This document shows, in pieces, positions 1 through 5,220 of a stretch of 5,220 nt of DNA (its first letter is position 1; every line of letters starts with the position of its first letter). The DNA is from an uncultured Bacteroidia bacterium (GTDB taxonomy: Bacteria; Bacteroidota; Bacteroidia; Bacteroidales; UBA932): contig CACYEB010000182.1 in the NCBI GenBank assembly GCA_902773305.1, forward strand, positions 1 to 5,220, given 5' to 3'. The position numbers and the translations under genes were made by a program. Under the pieces are notes generated by a model. The model was given only the letters and a program-made list of their open reading frames with translations, had not been told where the DNA came from and made no database searches.

Positions 1-186
1 CCCGGCAGGGGCTTCAAAGGCCACCGCCATATTCAGAAACGCCGGAGCGTTAAAACCGACCGCCGCAGTCTCCATTATCTCCGTACGCCTCAAATCCACC
101 CCGAGAGCATCCTCCAGCATACCGCAGGCCGCATTCAGGTAAGCCTCGCGGTCTCCCAGATTGGAGCCGAGCAGCAAATAAATCAT
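1..186 (-). CDS. folK: 2-amino-4-hydroxy-6-hydroxymethyldihydropteridine pyrophosphokinase (FolK/HPPK), N-terminal part, cut by window edge
   Basis: Partial gene: 62 codons read leftwards from ATG at 186-184 and stay open to base 1. FolK transfers pyrophosphate from ATP to 6-hydroxymethyl-7,8-dihydropterin in cytoplasmic folate synthesis. Visible family marks are the N-terminal beta strand and pterin-binding turn MIYLLLGSNLGDRE (residues 1-14), then ETAAVGF (42-48) and APAFLNMAVAFEA (50-62 region), corresponding to the conserved Y/E-T-x-x-x-G ... FLN segment of HPPK. The ATP-binding and Mg-binding residues of the family lie further downstream and are outside the window. The start is firm: the family begins only a few residues before GSN, and the ATG overlaps the stop of the preceding sufT-like gene (ATGA, bases 186-183), which implies translational coupling. 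Whether the gene is intact or fused to another folate domain cannot be seen. Confidence 0.88.
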   Translation of the reverse strand, partial: MIYLLLGSNLGDREAYLNAACGMLEDALGVDLRRTEIMETAAVGFNAPAFLNMAVAFEAPAG

Positions 187-494
187 TCCAACCCCAGTTC
201 TATGCGAGCCTCTTCGCTCATCATTTCCTTATTCCATTCCGGCTCAAAAACCAATTCAATGGCCACGTCCGTCACCCCCGGTACGTCGCGCACCGCCTCG
301 GCCACGCTCTCCACCACCACGTCGGCGATGGGGCAGTTGGGTGCCGTGAGGGTCATTTTAATGTCAACCCTATGGTCGCCATCCACCGCAATCTCGTATA
401 TCAGTCCCAGGTCGTATACGTTTACCGGAATCTCCGGATCGTAAACCTGGCGCAGCGCCATTACTATACTGGCCTCAAGCGCAGTTTTTGCCAT
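183..494 (-). CDS. sufT: SufT-like MIP18/DUF59 family Fe-S assembly protein
   Basis: 103-residue single-domain protein of the MIP18 (DUF59, PaaD-like) family. Residues 19-33 carry the family signature DPEIPVNVYDLGLIY, followed by a TLTAPNCPIAD segment (48-58) holding the only cysteine, Cys54, and a C-terminal VFEPEWNKEMMSEEA stretch (82-96) typical of SufT-type members. In characterised bacteria SufT has an accessory role in Fe-S protein maturation. That role here is inferred from family and from its place directly behind sufS and sufE. The start is supported by a good GGAGG at 507-503, 8 nt before the ATG and lying inside the 3' end of sufE; only 3 nt separate the two genes. Its stop overlaps the folK start by 4 nt. 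Length is normal for the stand-alone family. PaaD of phenylacetate degradation is related, but no paa genes are present. Confidence 0.9.
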   Translation of the reverse strand: MAKTALEASIVMALRQVYDPEIPVNVYDLGLIYEIAVDGDHRVDIKMTLTAPNCPIADVVVESVAEAVRDVPGVTDVAIELVFEPEWNKEMMSEEARIELGLE

Positions 495-497
495 TCT

Positions 498-920
498 TCA
501 GCCCTCCCCGTATTGCTCCGCGATTTCGCGGATGCGCTTTATCATGGCCGCCAGGCCGCCGGCCCTGGTCGGGGAGAGATTCTCTTTGAGCCCGATGGCG
601 TCTATGAAATACAAATCGGCCGCCAGGATATCTGCCGGTGTCTGCCCATCGAAAATCCTTACCAGCAGGGAGATGATTCCCTTGGTGATGATGGCGTCGC
701 TGTCGGCCCTGAAATAGAGGCGCCCGTCGCTTTCTCTGCGGCAGACAAGCCATACGCGCGACTGGCAGCCGTCTATAAGGTTGCCTTCGGTCTTGTCAGC
801 CTCCTCTGCAAGCGGCAGATCGCGCCCCAGGTCAATGAGGTACTCGTATTTGTCGAGCCACTCGTCATAGACCGCGAATTCTTCTATTATGGAATCCTGT
901 ATGTCGTTAATACTCATCAT
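498..920 (-). CDS. sufE: SufE-family cysteine desulfurase sulfur acceptor
   Basis: 140-residue SufE protein. It accepts persulfide sulfur from the SufS active-site cysteine, stimulates SufS turnover and passes sulfur to the SufBCD scaffold. Visible marks: the N-terminal helix with YDEWLDKYEYLIDLGRDLP (18-36), the acceptor loop NLIDGCQSRVWL (47-58) with the sulfur-accepting Cys52, the GIISLLVRIFDGQTPADI segment (81-98) and the LSPTRAGGL motif (115-123) matching the conserved LSPxRxxGL. Length fits the family. Two adjacent ATGs are possible: 920-918 gives a 4-nt overlap with sufS and 917-915 gives a 1-nt TGATG overlap. A GAGGA sits only 1 nt before the first and 4 nt before the second, so the second may be used; the proteins differ by one Met. 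The paralogue CsdE is the only serious alternative, and the sufS neighbour favours SufE. Confidence 0.95.
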   Translation of the reverse strand: MMSINDIQDSIIEEFAVYDEWLDKYEYLIDLGRDLPLAEEADKTEGNLIDGCQSRVWLVCRRESDGRLYFRADSDAIITKGIISLLVRIFDGQTPADILAADLYFIDAIGLKENLSPTRAGGLAAMIKRIREIAEQYGEG

Positions 921-2164
921 TTCCTCAGCATTTTAACGGTGCGCAGCAAGGTCTCCCGGAATATTTCCACCTCCTCCAGGGTGTTGTAGGGCATAAGTGA
1001 AGCGCGCAGCATACTGCCACCGCCGATGCGGTCGACAATCGGTTCGGCGCACATATGGCCGCTGCGCAACGCAACCCCGAACTTGTCCATCAGGGTCGCC
1101 GCGTCCAGCGGGTGCACCCCATCTATGGTAAATGACCAGAGCGGGATTCGCTTCCGGGCGTCTGATGCCGCCACCCAAAGGCCGTCCACAGAGGCCAGAG
1201 CCTCGTTCATTGCCGATATAAGCCGGCCGGTGTGGGCTTCCTGTGCCGGCGACTCCATAACTTTCGCTGCAAATTCCAGCGCCGGCCTGAGGCATGCTCC
1301 GGCCACAAAGTTGGCGGTGCCGGCCTCGAACTTGAGCGGCGGGTCGGCGTATGTGGTCTTGTCAAAGGATACCTTGCCCACCATATCGCCGCCGCCCATA
1401 AACGGGGGCAGCCTGTGTTGCCATTCGCGCTTGGCGTAGAGCACGCCGATTCCTGTGGGTGCGTATATTTTGTGTCCCGAAAATACATAGAAGTCACAAT
1501 CCAGGGCTTGCACATCCACCCGGCGGTGGGCTATGCCCTGGGCGCCGTCTATCAGCACCGGAACCCCAGCCCCGTGCGCGGCGGCGACCATCTCCTTTAT
1601 GGGATTCTCCACACCCAGGATGTTGGAAACATGGTTTATGGCAACCATCCTGACGCCGCGCTGCAAAGCCGCACAAAAGGCCGCCATATCAACCGAGCCG
1701 TCGTTTGCCCCATTGCGCCCTGCCGCAACCGGCACCACTTCAAGATGTGATCCGGTATGTTCGCACACGATCTGCCAGGGGACTATGTTGGAGTGATGTT
1801 CCGCTTCTGTCAGGAGGATACCGTCGCCGCACCCGATGAAGCCGCCGCGCGCCAGACACTCCGCAACCAGATTGATGGACATCGTGGCTCCGGATGTCAA
1901 GACAATCTCGTCTGCCGATGCGGCATTGATGAATTTCTGCACAGCGCGCCTGCCGGCTTCGTAATAGCCGGTAGCTTCGAAGCTGAGGGTATGTACGGCC
2001 CGGTGGATGTTTGCGTTGTGCCCGCTGCAAAGTTCCTGTTGCAGATTAATAACGCACGACGGCCGCTGGCTGGTGGCCGCGTTGTCGAAATAGACCAGCG
2101 GACGGGAGTCGACCCTGCGGTCGAGAATCGGAAATTCTGCCCTTATCTGCTGCGGGAAATTCAT
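917..2164 (-). CDS. sufS: Group II cysteine desulfurase SufS
   Basis: 415-residue PLP enzyme that converts L-cysteine to alanine plus a protein-bound persulfide, the sulfur source for Fe-S cluster assembly. Landmarks: FPILDRRVDSRPLVYFDNAATSQ (11-33, near the canonical N terminus), LTSGATMSINLV (89-100, phosphate-binding region), the EAEHHSNIVPW motif with His123/His124 (120-130), LIDGAQGIAH (204-213; Asp206 and Gln209 contact PLP), FSGHKIYAPTGIG (228-240) with Schiff-base Lys232, and LRSGHMCAEP (366-375) with persulfide Cys372. The short lobe around RSGH-x-C is that of SufS/CsdA, not of IscS/NifS. I chose ATG 2164-2162 because homologues start just before the FPIL segment. The 12-codon extension to a TTG at 2200 would overlap the predicted -7 promoter element. 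sufBCD are not in the window, so this would be a suf locus separated from the scaffold genes or reached beyond the edge. Confidence in the family is very high. Confidence 0.96.
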   Translation of the reverse strand: MNFPQQIRAEFPILDRRVDSRPLVYFDNAATSQRPSCVINLQQELCSGHNANIHRAVHTLSFEATGYYEAGRRAVQKFINAASADEIVLTSGATMSINLVAECLARGGFIGCGDGILLTEAEHHSNIVPWQIVCEHTGSHLEVVPVAAGRNGANDGSVDMAAFCAALQRGVRMVAINHVSNILGVENPIKEMVAAAHGAGVPVLIDGAQGIAHRRVDVQALDCDFYVFSGHKIYAPTGIGVLYAKREWQHRLPPFMGGGDMVGKVSFDKTTYADPPLKFEAGTANFVAGACLRPALEFAAKVMESPAQEAHTGRLISAMNEALASVDGLWVAASDARKRIPLWSFTIDGVHPLDAATLMDKFGVALRSGHMCAEPIVDRIGGGSMLRASLMPYNTLEEVEIFRETLLRTVKMLRK

Positions 2165-2182
2165 TAATCCAACTAATTTTCG

Positions 2183-2190
2183 TAACTTTA
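2183..2190 (+). promoter_or_regulatory. Predicted -7 promoter element for ruvA
   Basis: TAACTTTA matches the Bacteroidota -7 consensus TAnnTTTG at all but the last base and is preceded by CG, a common context. It would place the transcription start near 2197 and give ruvA a leader of about 27 nt. No clear -33 TTTG is seen 19-21 bp upstream, so this is a moderate call. Confidence 0.45.
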
Positions 2191-2197
2191 CAAACTG

Positions 2198-2205
2198 CAA
2201 AAGTA
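2198..2205 (-). promoter_or_regulatory. Predicted -7 promoter element for the sufS-sufE-sufT-folK operon
   Basis: On the minus strand, 2205 to 2198 reads TACTTTTG, a full match to the Bacteroidota -7 element TAnnTTTG. It would start transcription near 2191, leaving a leader of about 27 nt before the sufS ATG at 2164. A convincing -33 TTTG is not visible; that region would fall in the first codons of ruvA. Confidence 0.5.
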
Positions 2206-2223
2206 ATCATTTTTATCAATTAT

Positions 2224-2817
2224 ATGTACGAATATATATACGGGACACTGGCTGAACTGAATCCTGCCGAAGCCATTCTGGAGGCGGGCGGCGTCGGTTA
2301 TAAAATATTGATTTCGCTGGGAACATTCTCAGAGATAGAACATAAAACCGGGGAAAAGGTCAAACTGTATCTCTACCACCTGCTGCGCGAAGACGAAGAA
2401 GCGCTCTACGGCTTCAGTACAAAAGACGAGCGGGCGCTTTTCACGCTGCTTATTTCCGTCAACGGCGTGGGGCCCGGAACGGCCCGGATGATGCTCTCTT
2501 CCCTGAGCAGCGACGAACTTCAGGAAGCGATCGTCGGCGGCAATGTGGCCCGCATCAAATCCATAAAGGGGATCGGTGCCAAGACGGCTGAGCGCATCAT
2601 CCTGGAACTCAAGGACAAGATAGTCAAGGGAGAAGGCCGGTCTCTCCCCGCTGCGGCCGCGCTGGCGAAGAACCCGGTCCGCGACGAGGCGGCCGGCGCC
2701 CTGGTCCTTCTGGGCTTCTCCAAGCCGAATGTAGAGAAAGCCCTGGATATGGTGCTCAGACAGACACCCGATGCAACCCTGGAGGTTTTGATAAAAAATT
2801 CGCTGAAAATCTTGTAG
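2224..2817 (+). CDS. ruvA: Holliday junction branch migration protein RuvA
   Basis: 197-residue RuvA. It binds four-way DNA junctions as a tetramer and loads the RuvB motor during recombinational repair. Three domains are visible: an N-terminal OB fold (about 1-64; MYEYIYGTLAEL at the start, GGVGYKI at 22-28, and the acidic-pin region HLLREDEEALYGF at 52-64 with Glu56/Asp57), a middle domain with two helix-hairpin-helix motifs (VNGVGPGTARMML, 79-91, and IKGIGAKTAERIILELKDK, 114-132), and a C-terminal RuvB-binding domain (about 150-197; DEAAGALVLLGF at 154-165). Length is typical. The ATG gives the canonical MYEYI-type start; no Shine-Dalgarno is seen before it, only AT-rich sequence as is usual in this phylum. 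It is divergent from sufS. ruvB and ruvC are absent from the window. No terminator follows, so read-through into gcvH, 32 nt away, is possible. Confidence 0.97.
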   Translation: MYEYIYGTLAELNPAEAILEAGGVGYKILISLGTFSEIEHKTGEKVKLYLYHLLREDEEALYGFSTKDERALFTLLISVNGVGPGTARMMLSSLSSDELQEAIVGGNVARIKSIKGIGAKTAERIILELKDKIVKGEGRSLPAAAALAKNPVRDEAAGALVLLGFSKPNVEKALDMVLRQTPDATLEVLIKNSLKIL

Positions 2818-2842
2818 ATATCGTCCAATTCCCGTAAATTTG
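2811..2842 (+). promoter_or_regulatory. Predicted gcvH promoter (-33 and -7 elements)
   Basis: TAAATTTG at 2835-2842 is a perfect match to TAnnTTTG. CTTG at 2811-2814, three of four bases of TTTG, lies 20 bp upstream, the spacing expected for the -33 element. The -33 part overlaps the stop of ruvA. The predicted start at about 2846-2850 coincides with or just precedes the gcvH ATG. Confidence 0.6.
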
Positions 2843-2849
2843 TGACTGT

Positions 2850-3224
2850 ATGACAGTACCCGAAGATTTATTTTACACAAAAGACCACGAGTGGGCGCGC
2901 ATAGAGGGCGATATCGCCGTCGTGGGCATTACCGATTTCGCACAGGGCGAGTTGGGCGACATTGTTTATCTTGATGTTCCGACGGTGGGCGAGATGCTCT
3001 CGGCCGGTGAGAAGTTCGGAGATATCGAGGCGGTCAAGACGGTGGCTGAAGCGTATATGCCCGTGAGCGGAGAGGTCGTCGAGTTTAACGAAGCCTTGGA
3101 AAGTGCCCCGGAACTGGTCAACGCAAGCCCTTATGACGAGGGCTGGATAATCAGGATCAAGTTTTCCGACCCGTCGGAATTTGATACATTGTTGAAAGCT
3201 GAAGAGTACAAGAAATCAGTTTAG
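2850..3224 (+). CDS. gcvH: Glycine cleavage system H protein (lipoyl carrier)
   Basis: 124-residue H protein. Its lipoyl arm shuttles the aminomethyl group between the P, T and L proteins of the glycine cleavage system in the cytoplasm. Visible marks: the N-terminal [12 protein letters not shown] (9-20), [20 protein letters not shown] (25-44), the lipoylation hairpin [19 protein letters not shown] (58-76) with the lipoylated Lys63, and the C-terminal [18 protein letters not shown] (91-108). Length is normal for the family and no key residue is missing. The ATG at 2850 fits the usual N terminus (M-x-x-P-x-x-L-x-Y-T-K-x-H-E-W). No Shine-Dalgarno is present, and a perfect -7 element ends 7 nt before the ATG, so the mRNA may be almost leaderless. 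gcvP, gcvT and the lipoate enzymes are not nearby. A hairpin terminator follows. A stand-alone GcvH-like lipoyl relay protein is a possible alternative, but the sequence looks like ordinary GcvH. Confidence 0.96.
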   Translation: MTVPEDLFYTKDHEWARIEGDIAVVGITDFAQGELGDIVYLDVPTVGEMLSAGEKFGDIEAVKTVAEAYMPVSGEVVEFNEALESAPELVNASPYDEGWIIRIKFSDPSEFDTLLKAEEYKKSV

Positions 3225-3248
3225 ACATTGAAAATTAAATGTGATGTG

Positions 3249-3284
3249 TTAAGCCCGGGCCGTGACGGTTACGGGCTTAATTTT
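3249..3284 (+). terminator. Rho-independent terminator after gcvH
   Basis: A perfect 9-bp stem, TTAAGCCCG (3249-3257) pairing with CGGGCTTAA (3272-3280), encloses a 14-nt loop and is followed by TTTT (3281-3284). The loop has a small CCG/CGG inner pairing. It lies 24 bp after the gcvH stop and separates gcvH from the acyl-CoA synthetase. The T-tract is short, so strength is uncertain. Confidence 0.8.
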
Positions 3285-3290
3285 GCCCCG

Positions 3291-3324
3291 GTTGCGCCAT
3301 TTACGGCAATTGTTTATATCTTTG
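3291..3324 (+). promoter_or_regulatory. Predicted promoter of the acyl-CoA synthetase gene
   Basis: TATCTTTG at 3317-3324 matches TAnnTTTG exactly. A weak -33 candidate, GTTG at 3291-3294, lies 22 bp upstream. The start would fall near 3331, giving a leader of about 15 nt before ATG 3346. Placement right after a terminator supports an independent transcription unit. Confidence 0.55.
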
Positions 3325-3345
3325 TCGCGTTTTTAATGCAAGCAA

Positions 3346-5115
3346 ATGGAAATTAAACGACTGTTCGATTTTCTCGATCACATCAAAAACGACCTGCCGC
3401 AAAGGCCCGACGTCGTTGCCCGCAGCATCAAGGGGCAATGGGTAAAAGTGAGCACCGACGAGTTTGTAGAGCGCTCTTATGCGGTTGCCCGCGGTCTTCT
3501 GGCAGAGGGATTCGAAAAGGGGACGAAGGTGCTCAGCATAAGCGCCAACCGCCCCGAGTGGAACTTCATAGATATGGGCAGCGCCCTGGCCGGGATGATT
3601 CACGTGCCCGTCTATGCAACTTTGAGCCACGATGATTATCTGTACATTTTTGACCATTCCGACGCAAGCGTCATATTCATAGACAACAAGAAACTGTACG
3701 ACAAGATTGCCCCGGTGGCCGGTGAAGTTGGCCGCGACATCAAGGTCATACTTATTGACGACAGCGACGAGGTGTATTGCCTCCATCAGCTTTGCGCCAA
3801 GGGTGACGTTCAGAAAGAGAAGTGGAATGCCGTTCTCGAAGAGAACAAGAAGACCATCGGCGAGGACGAATGCGTTTCAATAGTTTATACATCCGGTACT
3901 ACCGGGCGCCCCAAGGGTGTAATGCTCAGCCACCGCAACCTGGTGTTTGACGCCCACGCCCACGCCGTGCGCCACATAATGGACTACCGCCACATCGCCC
4001 TCAGTTTCCTGCCGCTTTGCCACGCCTATGAGCGTACAATGATTTACGACAATCTGGAGCGCGGCATCCGCATCTACTACGCAGAGAGCCTCTCTACGAT
4101 ACAGGCCGATCTGGCATCTTGTCACGCAGATAATTTCTGCGGTGTGCCCCGTGTGCTGGAGATGATGTATTCCAAGTTCGAGGCTGCCGGCAAAGCGCTG
4201 ACGGGTTTCAAGAAATGGCTCTACCGCAAGGCCTGGCGCTTCGCCAACAAGTTTGACAGTTATAACAGGAATCCCCTGTATCGGTTGCGCCACAGCATTT
4301 ACGATGCTCTCATATACAAACGCTGGCGCGAAGCGCTCGGCGGCCATAAGATGATCGTGGTCAGCGGAGGCAGCTCCATCCAGGAGAAAATCGTGCGTTG
4401 CTTTACCGCGGCCGGATTCCAGCTCTGCGAGGGTTACGGTATGACCGAGACATCTCCCGTTATTTCTGTGAACAATCCGGTGGACAAACTGGTGATTATC
4501 GGCACCGTAGGGCAGCCGATAGACGGCACGGAAATCAAGTTCACCGACGAGGGCGAAATCCTGACCCGGGGCCCGCACGTGATGATGGGCTACTACAAGG
4601 ATCCCGAACAGACGAAACAGATAATAGACGAGGAGGGATTCCTGCACACCGGCGACATCGGCTATCTGGTAGACGGCAAGTTCTTGAAGATCACCGACCG
4701 CAAGAAGGAGATGTTCAAGCTCAACAACGGCAAGTATATTGCGCCGCAAGCCATCGAGACCAGGCTCAAGGAGTCTGACCTGATTGCCCAGTGCATAGTT
4801 TTCGGCGAGAACCATAAATATGCGTCTGCCATAATTATCCCCGACTTTGCCGCCCTGCGTGAGCTGGCCAAAGAAGAGCACATCACGGTCACCGACAACC
4901 AGAGTATGCTTGCCAACGAGAAACTGCTGGCCGCTCTGCATCAGGAGATTGCCACGGTCAACGAATCACTGGCGGCTCACGAGCAGATCAAGAAGGAGCA
5001 GTTTATAGACGACGTCTGGGGTCTGGACAACGGAATGCTTTCACAAACGCTCAAACTCAAGCGCGCCAACATCACTAAGAAGTACGCCGATTTGATGGAA
5101 AAGGCGTTCGAGTAA
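3346..5115 (+). CDS. Long-chain acyl-CoA synthetase (AMP-forming, FadD/ACSL-like)
   Basis: 589-residue member of the ANL adenylate-forming superfamily. It is expected to activate fatty acids with ATP to acyl-AMP and then form acyl-CoA, probably at the inner face of the membrane; no signal peptide or transmembrane segment is evident. Motifs in order: P-loop YTSGTTGRPKGVMLSHRN (181-198), FLPLCHAYERT (221-231), the gate/linker-type region around 285-330 rich in aromatic and basic residues as in long-chain enzymes, VVSGGSSI (338-345), the adenine/acyl motif GYGMTETSP (363-371), HTGDIGY (434-440), hinge ITDRKKEMFKLNNGKYIAP (449-467), and the C-terminal TLKLKR motif (568-573) with Lys570 as the likely adenylation lysine. 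The combination HAYER, NGKYIAPQ and TLKLKR points to long-chain rather than acetyl-CoA or peptide-synthetase members. Chain-length preference cannot be read. ATG 3346 lacks a Shine-Dalgarno but directly follows a good promoter match. Confidence 0.93.
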   Translation: MEIKRLFDFLDHIKNDLPQRPDVVARSIKGQWVKVSTDEFVERSYAVARGLLAEGFEKGTKVLSISANRPEWNFIDMGSALAGMIHVPVYATLSHDDYLYIFDHSDASVIFIDNKKLYDKIAPVAGEVGRDIKVILIDDSDEVYCLHQLCAKGDVQKEKWNAVLEENKKTIGEDECVSIVYTSGTTGRPKGVMLSHRNLVFDAHAHAVRHIMDYRHIALSFLPLCHAYERTMIYDNLERGIRIYYAESLSTIQADLASCHADNFCGVPRVLEMMYSKFEAAGKALTGFKKWLYRKAWRFANKFDSYNRNPLYRLRHSIYDALIYKRWREALGGHKMIVVSGGSSIQEKIVRCFTAAGFQLCEGYGMTETSPVISVNNPVDKLVIIGTVGQPIDGTEIKFTDEGEILTRGPHVMMGYYKDPEQTKQIIDEEGFLHTGDIGYLVDGKFLKITDRKKEMFKLNNGKYIAPQAIETRLKESDLIAQCIVFGENHKYASAIIIPDFAALRELAKEEHITVTDNQSMLANEKLLAALHQEIATVNESLAAHEQIKKEQFIDDVWGLDNGMLSQTLKLKRANITKKYADLMEKAFE

Positions 5116-5117
5116 CG

Positions 5118-5139
5118 CTCCGGGCAGATGCATCCGGAG
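5118..5139. terminator. Possible terminator hairpin after the acyl-CoA synthetase
   Basis: CTCCGG (5118-5123) pairs with CCGGAG (5134-5139) around a 10-nt loop that can add a GC/GC inner pair. It begins 3 nt after the TAA stop at 5113-5115. No T-tract follows on either strand, so intrinsic termination is uncertain; it could instead be a 3'-end stabilising stem. Confidence 0.35.
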
Positions 5140-5143
5140 GTTA

Positions 5144-5220
5144 TCAGCCCGAGCGATACAGCGCAGAAAAAGCTTTGCGTAGCATAGCGAGGGCGACTAT
5201 CTCCCGAAATACACTAACAG
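5144..5220 (-). other. Open frame at the right edge, possibly the C-terminal end of a converging gene
   Basis: On the minus strand one frame is open from base 5220 to a TGA at 5146-5144, giving 24 codons ending in REIVALAMLRKAFSALYRSG (last 20 residues). The ending looks like a basic amphipathic helix. I do not recognise it as a family. Its stop lies just upstream, in its own direction, of the 5118-5139 hairpin, as expected for convergent genes. The piece is too short to be sure it is coding; it could equally be part of a repeat or of a structured RNA. Confidence 0.2.

Noticed and set aside
372..989. 205-codon open frame on the plus strand across sufE and sufT
   Set aside because: It lies antisense to two well-recognised genes, crosses their junction and shows no recognisable motif; it reflects the codon bias of the real genes.
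2165..2200. N-terminal extension of SufS to a TTG at 2200
   Set aside because: The 12 extra residues are not part of the family, TTG is a weaker start, and the predicted -7 element covers 2198-2205.
3336..3338. ATG just upstream of the acyl-CoA synthetase start
   Set aside because: It is out of frame with the 3346 start (10 nt apart), has no ribosome site, and the frame it opens is not supported.
3877..4941. 354-codon open frame on the minus strand inside the acyl-CoA synthetase gene
   Set aside because: Fully antisense to a gene with all family motifs intact, with no recognisable domain; long antisense frames are common in GC-biased codons of this kind.
1..5220. Search for mobile elements, CRISPR arrays, tRNA or rRNA genes, toxin-antitoxin or defence genes
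   Set aside because: No transposase or integrase motifs, regularly spaced repeats, cloverleaf or rRNA-like sequence seen by eye; nearly all of the window is explained by seven conserved housekeeping genes.

Overview
This window looks like a piece of chromosomal housekeeping DNA from a member of the Bacteroidota, most likely the order Bacteroidales. The evidence is the moderately GC-rich coding sequence combined with short AT-rich intergenic gaps that carry matches to the Bacteroidota promoter -7 element TAnnTTTG, and the near absence of Shine-Dalgarno sequences before most starts. I cannot name the genus from the sequence alone.

Left part (1-2164, minus strand): a tightly packed operon read leftwards, sufS (cysteine desulfurase), sufE (sulfur acceptor), a sufT-type MIP18/DUF59 protein, and the N-terminal 62 codons of folK (dihydropterin pyrophosphokinase), which runs off the left edge. 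The junctions are a 4-nt overlap (ATGATG, sufS/sufE), a 3-nt gap (sufE/sufT) and a 4-nt ATGA overlap (sufT/folK). SufS takes sulfur from cysteine, SufE accepts it as a persulfide, and SufT is expected to help deliver or mature Fe-S clusters. FolK belongs to folate synthesis and appears to be a co-transcribed passenger.

Middle (2165-2223): a 59-bp divergent promoter region. Right part (2224-5115, plus strand): ruvA (Holliday-junction binding subunit), gcvH (lipoyl carrier protein of glycine cleavage), a strong hairpin terminator, then a long-chain acyl-CoA synthetase with its own promoter. gcvH has a promoter so close to its ATG that a nearly leaderless mRNA is predicted. The last 105 bases hold a hairpin and possibly the C-terminal end of a converging gene.

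I see no mobile element, CRISPR array, tRNA or rRNA, and no convincing undescribed system. The points worth a second look are promoter architecture, the folK linkage and the right-hand tail.
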